A DNA stretch of 64,000 nucleotides from Sycon ciliatum (lineage: Eukaryota > Porifera > Calcarea > Leucosolenida > Sycettidae): positions 28,211,034 through 28,275,033 of the forward strand of contig NC_088645.1 of assembly GCF_964019385.1 (NCBI RefSeq). The letters run 5' to 3'. Both the position numbers and the translations under genes were made by a program. Position 1 is the stretch's first letter. Every line of letters begins with the position of its first letter. This document shows, piece by piece, positions 43,571 through 53,490 of the stretch. The notes under the pieces were generated by a model, which did no database searches, was not told the origin of the DNA, and worked only from the letters and a program-made list of their open reading frames with translations.

Positions 43571-43690
43571 CCACACACTTGCTCCCTGCCCATATATAGT
43601 TTAGTTTACAAATACAGTTGACAGTGCCTTGTCCCATCACGTGATTACAGGATTCAACATTGATGTCATCGGAACATCTAACTCTGCAAC
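43571..43690 (-). CDS. Receptor gene, EGF-like exon
   Basis: 120 nt (40 codons), phase 1-1. The acceptor is TCTATTTCCATTCCAG and the donor TGTGTGG-GTAAGTG is near-consensus. Six cysteines are spaced as in an EGF-like domain: CRVRC, ESC, NCIC and GSKC, with the last pair in the typical C-x-C ... G-x-K-C pattern. No calcium-binding consensus is evident at the start. It would sit in the extracellular part between the Sushi domain and the membrane. Conservation of splice signals and cysteine order makes this a confident exon. Confidence 0.75.
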
Positions 43691-44091
43691 CTGGAATGGA
43701 AATAGAAGAGAACGGGTGCAAAAAGTGTGCCATTTACCGGTATTATTATAGACCAGCATGTTTGTGTGTTTGCTTGGAACTAGGATAATTCAAGGTCTAT
43801 TTTAGACGTTAGTTTTATTACGCAAGTCGTCATTGTCGGCAAAAACGGATAGTGAGCGTGAAATTGTGTGCTAGAGTGATCACTATATTTAGATAGGCAT
43901 AGCAAGTAGAATGTGACCTCCATCACCAGTTAGTAACACTTCGAGACACCAATGACCGGCGCACAACTTCACGGCCATTTGAAACCGCTTTCCAACTGTT
44001 CTCGTTCGGCAACTCGACAGACCCAGATAAAGCTGGAAAAATAACTCGCTGCTTCACACTCTTAAAACCCCGAAAAAACCCTCATCACTAG
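43691..44091. other. Intron sequence, nothing recognised
   Basis: It separates the EGF-like exon from the inverted hAT copy C. No repeat or exon is seen. Confidence 0.5.
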
Positions 44092-44739
44092 TAGTGTGGA
44101 AACGATCTCACCGAGTACTCGTTAGCTCGCTCGCCAGAAACTCGGTTCGTTTGTGCGGCCAGCTCATGTGCACTAACGAACACCGTACTCCGTACACATG
44201 GCGGTATATATCGACCGGGAGTCGTAAATATTTTACGACTCCCTGGTACGAAGAGTCCAGTCCCACGCAAAAAGAAAATCACTCGCAGTTACAGTGACCG
44301 TATGCCTGCACAACGCGAATGTGTTTCAGTTGTCGTTGCAGCTTTGGTGGCCTCCACTGATGTCTTGTTCCGCATCTGCTGATCTGTCGCAGGACATGCT
44401 TCTGTCAACTTTCCATTCGAGTGAAAGTTAGTCCCAGTCATTTGGAAGTTTTCTCGCGCGATGCAGCGAAGAACAGGGCTACTTGCAATCGTTGCAAAAC
44501 GGTCTATTCTTACAAAGGCTGCTCAACGACTGCGCTGAAACGACATCTCGGCACCAAACAGTAGTCCGAAGTGAAGCAGAAGCAACCCCAAATACCAGCA
44601 GTGATAATTATTTGAACCAGCTGAATTGAATAAGAAATCGAGCTTAGAAAAAAATACGTAAAAAATCATATTGCCACATCAATGAAACTCGTTAGCTCTC
44701 TCGATAGCTTGCTCGTTAGTGGAACTGTTCGCTGGTTTG
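44092..44739 (+). mobile_element. Deleted hAT element, diverged copy C
   Basis: In inverted orientation to copies A and B and more diverged. The end TAGTGTGGAAACGATCTCACC is at 44092. A BED-finger remnant is read on the plus strand at about 44475-44563 (CNRCKTVYSYKGCSTTALKR then HLGTKQ), ending in a stop. The other end is cut off at 44740 by a TTAA-anchored sequence. Confidence 0.75.
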
Positions 44740-44830
44740 TTAACCCCGTTAGCGCAAGCGTCGTACTGGTACGACGCACATGAGTTGCATGCCCCACGGC
44801 CGTCGTACTAGTACGACGCGCGCTGTACAC
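44740..44830. mobile_element. Possible piggyBac-type end with palindromic sites
   Basis: TTAA followed by CCCCGTTAGCGCAAG interrupts hAT copy C. It contains two perfect palindromes, CGTCGTACTGGTACGACG-type and CGTCGTACTAGTACGACG, about 50 bp apart. TTAA anchoring and palindrome-rich ends recall piggyBac-like elements. The opposite end was not found, so this is tentative. Confidence 0.35.
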
Positions 44831-45506
44831 TGTACAGTGAACCTGCATCTCATAGTTGTGGGGTCCGTGTTGAGTCCATAGCAACTTATTCAAACTATCG
44901 TAACTCACCCACTACTTGGTCGATTCTCACAATCGAAACCTGTATCTGCACGTGAAAACTCTCAGTTGGCGATAGAAACAATCGCCGATGCATTACGACT
45001 ACCGGTTGTTGAGATATGCGACTCGACACGGCAAATTTCAACTAGATTTTTTCGTGCAGTCTGAAGAACGCGTATTTTCCATTGTGGATCATTTTTGCGC
45101 TACTTGCTGCCATGGAAACAAGATTCAAATGGAGTCTTGACAAAACATTTGAGCTCGATACGAGCAAGGAGACCGAAATGGCAGCTGAATATTTGACCCC
45201 GGTTAGTCTTGGCCGTACTCGAGTCTGTCGAGCACGTTGATGAAGTTTGCCAGACTGTAGCACGGGGTTTTGGTTTCCCTCCGAGCTGGGTTTGCCACCA
45301 GTTTGTTCCTCGGCTCAAGACCTTTCCACGAAGCTCAAGATCGTGGAATTCGTCCAACGGAAGGTAAAGTTATCGATCCTTGAACAGGTAGTACTTTCAC
45401 GGGAAAATACGATTTTTACAGGTGTTGACGTTTGGGCGCGTTCAAGTAGCGTCGTGCTAAAGATACGCTTGTTTCAACACCAATAATAACTAGTGTACCG
45501 ACTTAC
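44831..45506. other. Intron sequence, nothing recognised
   Basis: It lies between the mobile-element cluster and the Sushi exon. The open frames here lack domains. Confidence 0.45.
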
Positions 45507-45692
45507 TTTCACATGCTGGTGGTCTTGGGTTCCATACTCCGCCACTCTGGCATGTAGAATAGGTCACATCCAGACTGGTGTTAGCAAGAAACCCCGCTTG
45601 ACACCTTATTGATATGTTCGTACCAATCGCCCTGCTAAAATCAGTAATGGGTTTGAAGTTGTGTTTTGCAAAAATGAGATCTGGACAAAGTT
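45507..45692 (-). CDS. Receptor gene, Sushi (CCP) exon
   Basis: 186 nt (62 codons), phase 1-1, the classic one-exon-per-Sushi arrangement. The acceptor is TTCTCTTCTTTGTTTCCAG and the donor GAAA-GTAAGT. The four Sushi cysteines are present: CPDL at the start, ISIRCQAGF, YSTCQSGGVW (with the conserved Trp) and PPACE at the end. Family knowledge: such modules bind protein ligands in complement, adhesion and recognition molecules. It lies C-terminal to the Ig-like domain in the model. Confidence 0.85.
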
Positions 45693-45841
45693 CTGGAAAC
45701 AAAGAAGAGAACATTCAAGCCGGTTGTAGGTTTTGTGGTAGCAAGTCTTCAGTGTGCAATAATGGATAGAGTGAAGACTTGAGAAATAAACCATGATCGG
45801 AATTTCAAAATTTGGGACTTGATGGAGAGTTGCAAAGTATT

Positions 45842-45985
45842 AGGAAATTAGACCAGGTTCCTCGTACTGCTCTTTTCTCTCCAAAACTCAACACTTGCTA
45901 ATCAGATACGAAAGAAAGAAAAACCTCCTCAGTCACACCACCAGGACTCGAACCAGGGATGTTCGCGAGAAAGGTCCCTGGTTCG
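45842..45985 (-). mobile_element. SINE family 2, inverted copy
   Basis: Read on the minus strand, a B box (GGTTCGAGTCC), GGTGGTGTGACTGAGG, AGAGAAAAGAGCAGTACGAGG and a tail like that of 9655-9870 appear in the same order. An extra inverted copy of the B-box segment (CCCTGGTTCGAGTTAG) follows on the other side, making a small palindrome in place of the A box. Confidence 0.7.
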
Positions 45986-46382
45986 AGTTAGTCCCATATA
46001 GTCCCATATTAGCTGCAGTATGTGAAAGTGAACAAGCGCCCTACATCAGAGCATCCGGACACGAGTCCGTGTATGGAAGGTGTGGGGGAAAGCATACGGG
46101 GTGCAGTGACAGACGTACAGCCAGCATGCAACACAGAGTGTGCATAAACCATGAGCGGAAATCACGTAGTATTCATGCCGAAATGTGAATATAGGTCATG
46201 CACAAGTGCTACCAAACTAGGCTATTGTTCCTTGGAATATAAATACTCCAACATAGTCGGAGACCAGGTTCTAGATGCGCCTATGAAAGGATATTCAGGA
46301 GGAGAAAAAGTGGTCGGATCGATAAGGTTGTCGGAGACTCAAGTTTAACTGTGCAGGAACGTAGTGTTATTTTGTATCACGC
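45986..46382. other. Intron sequence, nothing recognised
   Basis: It lies between the SINE and the CA-rich repeat upstream of the Sushi exon. Open frames here show no domain. Confidence 0.45.
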
Positions 46383-46530
46383 ATGTGCAATAGTCAGGTG
46401 TACACACACACACATGTGCAATAGTCAGGTGTACACACACACACACACATGTGTACAATAGTCAGGTGTACACACACACACACATGTGCAATAGTCAGGT
46501 GCACCACACACACACACACACATGTGTACA
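46383..46530. repeat. Compound CA minisatellite
   Basis: Four units of about 30 bp, each combining TGCAATAGTCAGGTG (or TACAATAGTCAGG) with a (CA)n run, lie just downstream of the Ig exon. Confidence 0.85.
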
Positions 46531-46677
46531 TACACGTAATATTGCGAGTGAGACACACAGCTAATAAATCATTTCTTAATTTCATTCTCCTTTCTACTCC
46601 AGTAACCATGCTGTACAGTACACAGTCAGTTATTGAGAGATTATTGCACAGAAAATAGGAAATGGTTTCAAACTTAC

Positions 46678-47001
46678 CTAAAATGTTGAGTTGATATGTT
46701 TGTGTTGAGTTGTGATCCACTGTTCTGCAATGGTACAGTCCAGTGTATGATGTGTCCAGTATAGGATGTACTGTGGTGTTTACCTGTGCACCGTTTAGAG
46801 ATCCTGAGAAGGCACCTGTCTCGGCCAACACTAGACTACCATCAGTCTTCTCTAGTCGAATGAAGGGTCCTGATCCACTGATCACAACACATGCAGGTAA
46901 GTAACTGGTAACATTGGCTGTAGGTTGTCCATCACCAAATGTCACGCGGAATGCTGTTGTTGATTGTCCTGTACCAGCAGCATTTAGACTGACATGTTGA
47001 C
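46678..47001 (-). CDS. Receptor gene, Ig-like domain exon
   Basis: 324 nt (108 codons), phase 1-1. The acceptor is TACCTTCATACAG and the donor ATTTTAG-GTAAGT is consensus. The C-terminal part has the Ig signature DTSYTGLYHCRTVDH (D-x-x-x-x-G-x-Y-x-C) and ends in a beta-strand-like YQLNIL. The first cysteine of the pair is probably in LPACVVISGSG, and the tryptophan of the C strand is not obvious, so it is a divergent Ig fold. Potential N-glycosylation sites (NVTS, NTTV, NSTQ) fit an extracellular position. It is the most N-terminal module found. Confidence 0.75.
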
Positions 47002-47029
47002 CTGTATGAAGGTACACATGTGGAACAGT

Positions 47030-47545
47030 GTGACAATGTTAACTCAATACATCACTACCAGCAATGACAATGACCTGACAATACTATCATAATGCTAACT
47101 CAATACATCACTACCAGCAATGACAATGACCTGACAATACTATCACAATGTTAACTCAATACATCACTACCAGCAATGACAATGACCTGACAATACTATC
47201 ATAATGCTAACTCAATACATCACTACCAGCAATGACAATGACCTGACAATACTATCATAATGTTAACTCAATACATCACTACCAGCAATGACAATGACCT
47301 GACAATACTATCATAATGTTAACTCAATACATCACTACCAGCAATGACAATGACCTGACAATACTATCACAATGTTAACTCAATACATCACTACCAGCAA
47401 TGACAATGACCTGACAATACTATCACAATGTTAACTCAATACATCACTACCAGCAATGACAATGACCTGACAATACTATCACAATGCTAACTCAATACAT
47501 CACCACCAGCAATGACAATGACCTGACAATACTATCACAATGCTA
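47030..47545. repeat. 56-bp minisatellite, about nine copies
   Basis: The unit TAACTCAATACATCACTACC ... CCTGACAATACTATCA repeats with almost no variation (ATAATG/ACAATG, GTTAAC/GCTAAC). It begins about 30 bp upstream of the Ig exon acceptor. Confidence 0.95.
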
Positions 47546-47571
47546 CATGTTGCATTAGCCTTCACACAAAC

Positions 47572-48596
47572 CAGAGGCCTAGCCAAAGCCGGCTCAGGGA
47601 GGGCGACCTGCCGGCTGAGACAGCTCCAAGGGCTCCAAGGGTTATTTTGGCCGGCTGGCAAACAATTGAGATTTAGAGAAATTTTAGTTTCTACAAGTAC
47701 AAGTATTCGTAGCATGCTGTGTTCGGGATCATTTTTCTTTCAATCATGTCACCAAGCCCACTATCCTCCGCCAAGGTAAGAGTCGACCACTGTCAGCTGT
47801 CGAAAATAGGTCCAGTTTCTGCCACTACAATGTCCGAATAATCGTGGAAACAGAACGACGGGCACGGCAGCAGCGAAAACTACTTCCACTGTACTGGCAC
47901 TGCACTACAGTGCACTAGCACTCGAGTCAGTAGATCTACGTAGCAGAGGCTACTCAGGCTCAGTGCTAGCTCTTCACTCACCCTGAAAAGCACTTGAGTA
48001 TGCACTTGAGTACATGTACGTTGTCGTTGGTGCGCAGAGTGCCAGTAAAATGTAACAGGTGCTAGGTCCGGTCATGGTTCGCTGCTTCCGGTGGGTACAC
48101 GGCTGTGACACTGACAGCTACAGACTCTGGACTGTCATATCGTGGGCCATTCGTGGCTGGGTCTTGTGCATGCTGCATTTCGGAACACATGACCATCACA
48201 TTGTACACTACTCCAGTTGTTTTGGCGGACCACTCAGGCACTGCGTTGCTTTAGATAGTTTTAATAGTTGTAGCTCTTCAAGTAGTTCCTCCACGTTACA
48301 CATGATCCATGCTGATGTAGCTGTTTCAATAGTGTTTGTTTCCTTTTCATATTAATTATTTTTGTTAATTTACCTATAGTCACAATGTCATTGTCACAAC
48401 TGCTTGATAAATGTCCATAATTGGACGAAGCGAAAGGAGATGCAAGCTGCAATGAAAGATTTGTAGTGGTGTGTGTGTGTGTGTGTGTCTGTGTGGATAT
48501 GTGACTGATGGCGGGGGTCTGGGGGCGCAGCCCCCAGAACGATGCATTTTCACTAGAACGTTGGCCGGCTGGCATAAAATCCTGGCTAGACCTCTG
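47572..48596. mobile_element. 1-kb non-autonomous element with 5-bp target duplication
   Basis: The ends CAGAGGCCTAGCCA and the inverted CAGAGGTCTAGCCA are flanked by CAAAC (47567-47571 and 48597-48601). GCCGGCTGGCA-like motifs sit inside both ends. It contains a GT microsatellite (about 48470-48497) and the palindrome CTGGGGGCGCAGCCCCCAG (about 48519). No transposase is seen; the insertion directly abuts the 56-bp minisatellite. Confidence 0.65.
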
Positions 48597-50269
48597 CAAA
48601 CATCAGGGAAGCGAACAACATTGTCATCTGACACACATGAAAATAATGACATTGCCAGCACCAAATTCATCCACCATAATATAGCTTACCATTGCAGCCT
48701 GTCAGCAACAGGGGACAGAAGAGAAGCAAGCAGCCAATCAGGACACCTTCACAGTGGGACACACAAAGAGAAAATGAGAACAGAGATCTAAATTTTAAAA
48801 ATGACACTAATGTTGGGTATGAGTAGGGACTTCAATCGAAAAACCAAATTCGTGAGTTTCGCATAAAACGCTAGTTTTTCTAAACCGGGAAGATGTGAGA
48901 AACAACCTGGGAAAATTTGAACTCAAAATTCCAAGGCAATCTAGAGTTATACTCGATTGAAGATCGGAAAACGGGTGGAGAAAATAGTCACAGAAGTAAA
49001 TGCAAGTATGTATGTGAGCCGTGTGGTTTCCGTCCAGCACTGCACTATCTGGTGCATACATTGCGATACAGGATGTGTGCATGCATGCAGTGTGCACGCA
49101 GGCCGTGCGCGCCTGCTTGCACAAGTCACACGTTTTCACCGTCACTGCTTCTACAGTGTGCGCGCAGTTCACTCGAATTTTTTCGTCTACCTACAGGAAA
49201 TCGCCGTGTGCTGGTTTCTGTGATCATCTTCCTTCTACCGCGCCAAAGCGCGAGCCTCAATGTTCTAGAATCCTCTTGGTTCAGGCCAATTCGAGGCCGC
49301 TGAACACGAAAATCGGGTGTTCCTCGCGGGGCCGAGTACGGATCTGGTCGAAATTAGTACTTCGAAGTGCAACCGCGCCAAGCGCGGAGGCATTATTAAT
49401 TTTTTGGAAGCATGGCATGTGTGGCACCATTGGAAAGGTGATGACCTCAGCTACCTAGAAATAGCATCGACAACGCCGAAAAGGCCGCGGGAGAAGATAC
49501 TCGGGCCTCGAACTGCATCTCGAACTGCAGTCATGAGGCGCCCATTCACTTTGTACAGGCGAGCTGTGACTGCATTTTTCGCTTTTCAGTGACCGGAACT
49601 GAACTCGCTAGTATGAGTATGGAAAGGACGGGAAGCTAAATGAATTGCACACGAAACTAAAAACCTTGCACCCTTTGTTGGGTATACATGCATTGAATGG
49701 GTTGAATCCAACCAATTCCATTTGCATGCAAACCCATGCCAGGTAAGATGTGAACCATCAACCCACAAGAAAATCCTGATACCCACAGGCCCCGGTGCAT
49801 TGCCAAAGCATGGTTTTGACAATAGCTGAAGAGGTCTAAAAGGGGGTGCATTTGACTTTGCTCAGAAATGCGCCGTTGAAAAGCAACAGAAGTGCACACG
49901 CGCCCTCATTACAGTAAGCTTCCGTAAAAAGGCTCACGAGCTGCAATTTTATTTGTGCTTCGAGGCCGACTTGCTCTCCCATCACTTCTGTGAGGATGAA
50001 ACAGTCCTTTGTTCTGGAAAGGAAAGGAGAAGATAAGTATACTAGGGTCGAAAGGGGTGATCCGAGTACCCGAGCACCCGTCTGTTTACCTGCTGATCCG
50101 TTAGCAAACGAGTACCCGTTAGTCATGTACGACGTCCCGGTACGGTATTATTAGCTGGCTTCTACAGTCGTACAGTTCGCTGTAAAGTTTGAATGTGTTG
50201 TTGCTGGTTGGATGCTGCTACATATGACAACTCCTCGGACTGTTTTGCATGCTAGGGCTGTGAGTGTGC
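48597..50269. other. No supported gene
   Basis: Several 60-145 codon frames overlap on both strands without any domain or splice pattern. CpG-bearing sequence at 49200-49620 has a short repeated motif (CCGCGCCAA), but nothing coding could be defended. Confidence 0.4.
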
Positions 50270-50500
50270 ATGCTGTGCTTGTCGCCATGCAGAGCACTTG
50301 CTGTCAAGTGCATGACTTTGCTTGTCGCCATGCAGTGCACTTGCTGTGAAGTGCATGACTTTGCTTGTCGCCATGCAGTGCACTTGCTGTGAAGTGCATG
50401 ACTTTGCTTGTCGCCATGCAGTGCACTTGCTGTGAAGTGCATGACTTTGCTTGTCGCCATGCAGTGCACTTGCTGTGAAGTGCATGACTTTGCATGTCTG
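50270..50500. repeat. 43-bp minisatellite, about five copies
   Basis: The unit GTGCATGACTTTGCTTGTCG CCATGCAGTGCACTTGCTGTGAA, 43 bp long, repeats with few changes. Because 43 is not a multiple of three, the repeat is read in all three frames in turn. Confidence 0.9.
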
Positions 50501-50977
50501 CAGTTCTGGTATGAAATGTGGAAGGCTATTGTACAGTCACTGTTTAAAGGGTATAAACCGGGTAACTATTTACACTCAGCTCAGGGATGTCGGAACGTGA
50601 TTTAGTGTAGTACGGTCAGCTATCTGAACTGTACAATTTACGCGTGAGGGAGGGGTGGCGGAGCTGAAATGTTTGGAAATTTAGAGCCCAAATCAGCACA
50701 TGTTATTGATTCGGGGGGTACTTGCGGCAAATAGTGGTAGGGTCATTACCGTAGTGACCGTTGCGTGTCCGACGCCCCTGCAGCTATTTAGTTTCAGCTA
50801 TACGGCACCAACCCGAAATGCCGAAATTAAAACGCTGAGGAAAATTTTCAAATCGGCTTTGGTGATGCAGTAGTATTGACCGCGTGCCGAAAAATAAATT
50901 GCTGTTAAAATGTCAAAAATCATGAAATGCCGGAATTTTCTCTATACACTGTTGCATTTCTAAAATTGGTCCGTGGA
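50501..50977. other. No recognisable feature
   Basis: Single-copy looking sequence between two tandem arrays; no domain, RNA or repeat is seen. Confidence 0.45.
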
Positions 50978-51372
50978 GCCAGATCCCAAGCTGGACGCCC
51001 AAGCTGGAAACCAAGCTGGATCCCAAGCTGGACCCCAAGCTGGACCCCAAGCTGGACCCCAAGCTGGAAACCAAGCCGGATACCAAGCTGGATACCAAGC
51101 CAGATCCGAAGCTGGACCCCCAAGCTGGAAACCAAGCTGGAAACCAAGCCGGATACCAAGCCGGATACCAAGCCGGATCCCAAGCAAGATCCCAAGCCGG
51201 ATCCCAAGACGGACCCAAACCGGACCCCAAGCCGGATCCCAAGCCGGATCCCAGGCCGGATACCAAGCTGGATCCCAAGCCGGATCCCAAGCCGGATCCC
51301 AAGCCGGACACCAAGCCGCATACCGAACCGGATCCCAAGCCGGATCCAAATCCGCATCCCAAGCCGCATCCC
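50978..51372. repeat. 12-bp minisatellite, about 32 copies
   Basis: The unit is CCCAAGCTGGAT with variants (GGACCC, GGAAAC, GGATAC; CTGG to CCGG in the right half). A 12-bp unit keeps phase and this one has no stop in any frame, so frames such as KLDPKLDP, QAGSQAGS, PAWDPAWD and GSGLGSGL are all open. The left half is CTGG-rich and the right half CCGG-rich. Confidence 0.95.
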
Positions 51373-51563
51373 GCTGATGTCGGCAAAGTCAAGAAAGGCA
51401 GACCTGAGTGTGGCCTTCACCAGAGCAGGGATCGAGCTATTGGACAACATCAAGAGAATAATAATAATAATATTCTCGGGATCCGCGTCGGCATCGCTTG
51501 AATGTTCAGAAACACACAAACTAGCCTTCGCATCCGCAGGCCACCACTATGCCTGTTCACCTT

Positions 51564-51845
51564 AGTGGCGGATGCAGACCTCACAAGTGAGTCAGGGGAG
51601 AGCAGGTTAATCTCTCAACCAATCGGGCGTGTAACAGCCCATAACCCTGTAAACTGCATCCTTGTTACTCTCACTCCGAGCTGTGAGTACCCAGTTGACC
51701 GTGGGTATCGGGACAGTTCAACACGCGTAATAAAAAGTCTTTTTACGCGTTCCCTGCTACCAGCGCGGGTCTTGAACTCGGGACCTGATGATTCGCAGGC
51801 AGGCCTGCAAACCAATCGGCCATATACGTTGGTCCTCAAGAGAAT
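51564..51845 (-). mobile_element. SINE family 1, copy C, with a complete tRNA-like head
   Basis: On the minus strand the head has an A box (TGGCCGATTGG) and a B box (GAGTTCAAGACC) at tRNA-like spacing. The body has GATACCCACGGTCAACTGGG and GGATGCAGTTTACAGGG, matching copies A and B. It is the best preserved head of the family in the window. A short inverted motif (AACACGCGTAATAAAAAG and TTTTTACGCGT) lies between head and body. Confidence 0.65.
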
Positions 51846-52195
51846 AGCAACCGTAAGGGAGATAAAACTGTCACTTGTGCAGTTTGCCTTGAAAAGTAGA
51901 ATGTTTGCTTAAACCGCAAGAAGTGCAAGCAAAAACTGTATATCTACCTATGGTTGGTGATTATTTGTACGAGATGTGTGCAAGTTCACGCACTAGCGCT
52001 AGTTCGATAAGCGGGGTGCAGTATACTCGCAATGTTGATAAGGTGAAGGTGTACCTTCGAGTTTACAATTAGAGCAACACGCAGGTAAAGACGCTGATCG
52101 CGTACCGGCACACGGCCCTGTCCCGAGCGGGCACCATATGCAGCAAAAAGAAAATCCGAAGTATCTCGACACGGGCAAAGGTGTTATATCTTTTG
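51846..52195. other. No gene; lead-in to the satellite
   Basis: Unique-looking sequence ending in the first GCAGCC units. No feature is seen. Confidence 0.45.
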
Positions 52196-52589
52196 AACTC
52201 GTCAGCTTCAGCCGTGGTCGCAGCCATTGTTTCGCAGCCGTCATCGCAGCCATTTTGTCGCAGCCGTGGTCCCAGCCATTTTCGCAGAAGTGGTCGCAGC
52301 CATTTTTTCGCAGAAGTGGTCACAGTCATTTTCGCAGCCGTGGTCGCAGTCATTTTCGCAGCAGTGGTCGCAGCCATTATTGCAGCCGTGTCGCAGCCAT
52401 TTTCGCAGCCGTGGTCGCAGCCATTTTGTCGCAGCCGCGGTCGCAGCCATTTTGCAGCCGTGGTCGCAGCCATTATTTCGCAGCCGTCGTCGCAGTAATT
52501 TTCGCAGCGGTGGTCGCAGCCTTTTTCGCAGCCGTGGTTGCAGCCATTTTTTTCGCAGCCGTGGTCGCAGCCATTTTCGCTGCCACTTT

Positions 52590-53490
52590 CTGTGTCGCAG
52601 TCATCGTCGCAGTCTGTGACGCCTCCGTTGTCACAACCGTTTTCTGTGTCGCAGCCATCGTCTCAGTCTGTCCCGCCTCCGTTGTCGCAACCGTTTTCTG
52701 TGTCGCAGTCGTCGTCTCAGTCTGTGCCTCCTCCGTTGTCACAACCGGTTTCTGTGTAGCAGTTATCGTCGCAGTCTGTGCCGCCTCCATTGTCGCAATC
52801 GTTTTCTGTGTTGCAGTCATCGTCGCAGTGCCGCCTCCGTTGTCACAACCATTTTCTGTGTCACAGTCGTCGGCGCAGTCTGTGCCCCCTCCGTTGGCAC
52901 AACCGTTTTCTGTGTCGCAGTCGTCGTGGCAGTCTGTCCCACCTCCGATGTAACAACCATTTTCTGTGTCGCAGTCTGTGCCGCCTCCGTTGTCGCAACC
53001 GTTTTCTGTGTTGCAGTCATCGTCGCAGTCTGCGCCGCCTCCGTTGTCACAACCGTTTTCTGTGTCGCAGTCGTCGTCACAGTCCGTGCCTCCTCCGTTG
53101 TCGCAACCGTTTCCTATGTCACGGTCATCGTCGCAGTCTGTGCCGCCTCCAATGTCGCAACCGTTTTCTGTGTTGCAGTCATCGTCGCAGTCTGCGCCAC
53201 CTCCGTTGTCACAACCATTTTCTGTGTCACAGTCGTCGGCGCAGTCTGTGCCCCTTCCATTGGCACAACCGTTTTCTGTGTCGCAGTCGTCGTGGCAGTC
53301 TGTGCCGCCTCCGATGTAACAACCATTTTCTGTGTCGCAGTCGTCGTCGCAGTCTGTGCCGGGTCCGTTGTCACAACCATTTTCTGTGTCGCAGTCGTCG
53401 TCGCAGTCTGTGCCGCCTCCGTTGTCACAACCGTTTTCTGTGACGCAGTCGTCGTCGCAGTCTGTGCCGCCTCCGTTGGCACATTTGCTG
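52590..53490. repeat. Block of about sixteen 54-bp satellite units
   Basis: The unit contains GTCGCAGTCGTCGTCGCAGT then CTGTGCCGCCTCCGTTG and CACAACCGTTTTCTGT; some copies are shortened. 54 is a multiple of three, so frames persist. The minus strand reads an 18-residue repeat GGGTDCDDDCDTENGCDN, and the plus strand VVTTVFCVAVVVAVCAAS or PPLSQPFSVSQSSSQSV. The block ends with a distinctive non-repeat stretch (TTGCTGCCTACATGTAT...) that also closes the block at 62850-63205. Confidence 0.95.

Larger units (their letters stand above)
37798..47001 (-). other. Gene model: Ig / Sushi / EGF-like single-pass receptor
   Basis: Five exons on the minus strand can be joined without breaking the reading frame: Ig-like (46678-47001, phase 1-1), Sushi (45507-45692, 1-1), EGF-like (43571-43690, 1-1), transmembrane (38680-38842, 1-2) and a cytoplasmic last exon (about 37798-38053, phase 2). 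Each has a convincing acceptor or donor. The 5' end (signal peptide and further modules) lies upstream of 47001 and was not found. The large introns are filled with repeats: the 56-bp minisatellite upstream, a SINE and a hAT copy, and the 480-bp tandem array before the transmembrane exon. Such architecture is typical of adhesion, complement-like or allorecognition receptors in invertebrates; the specific function is unknown. Confidence 0.6.
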
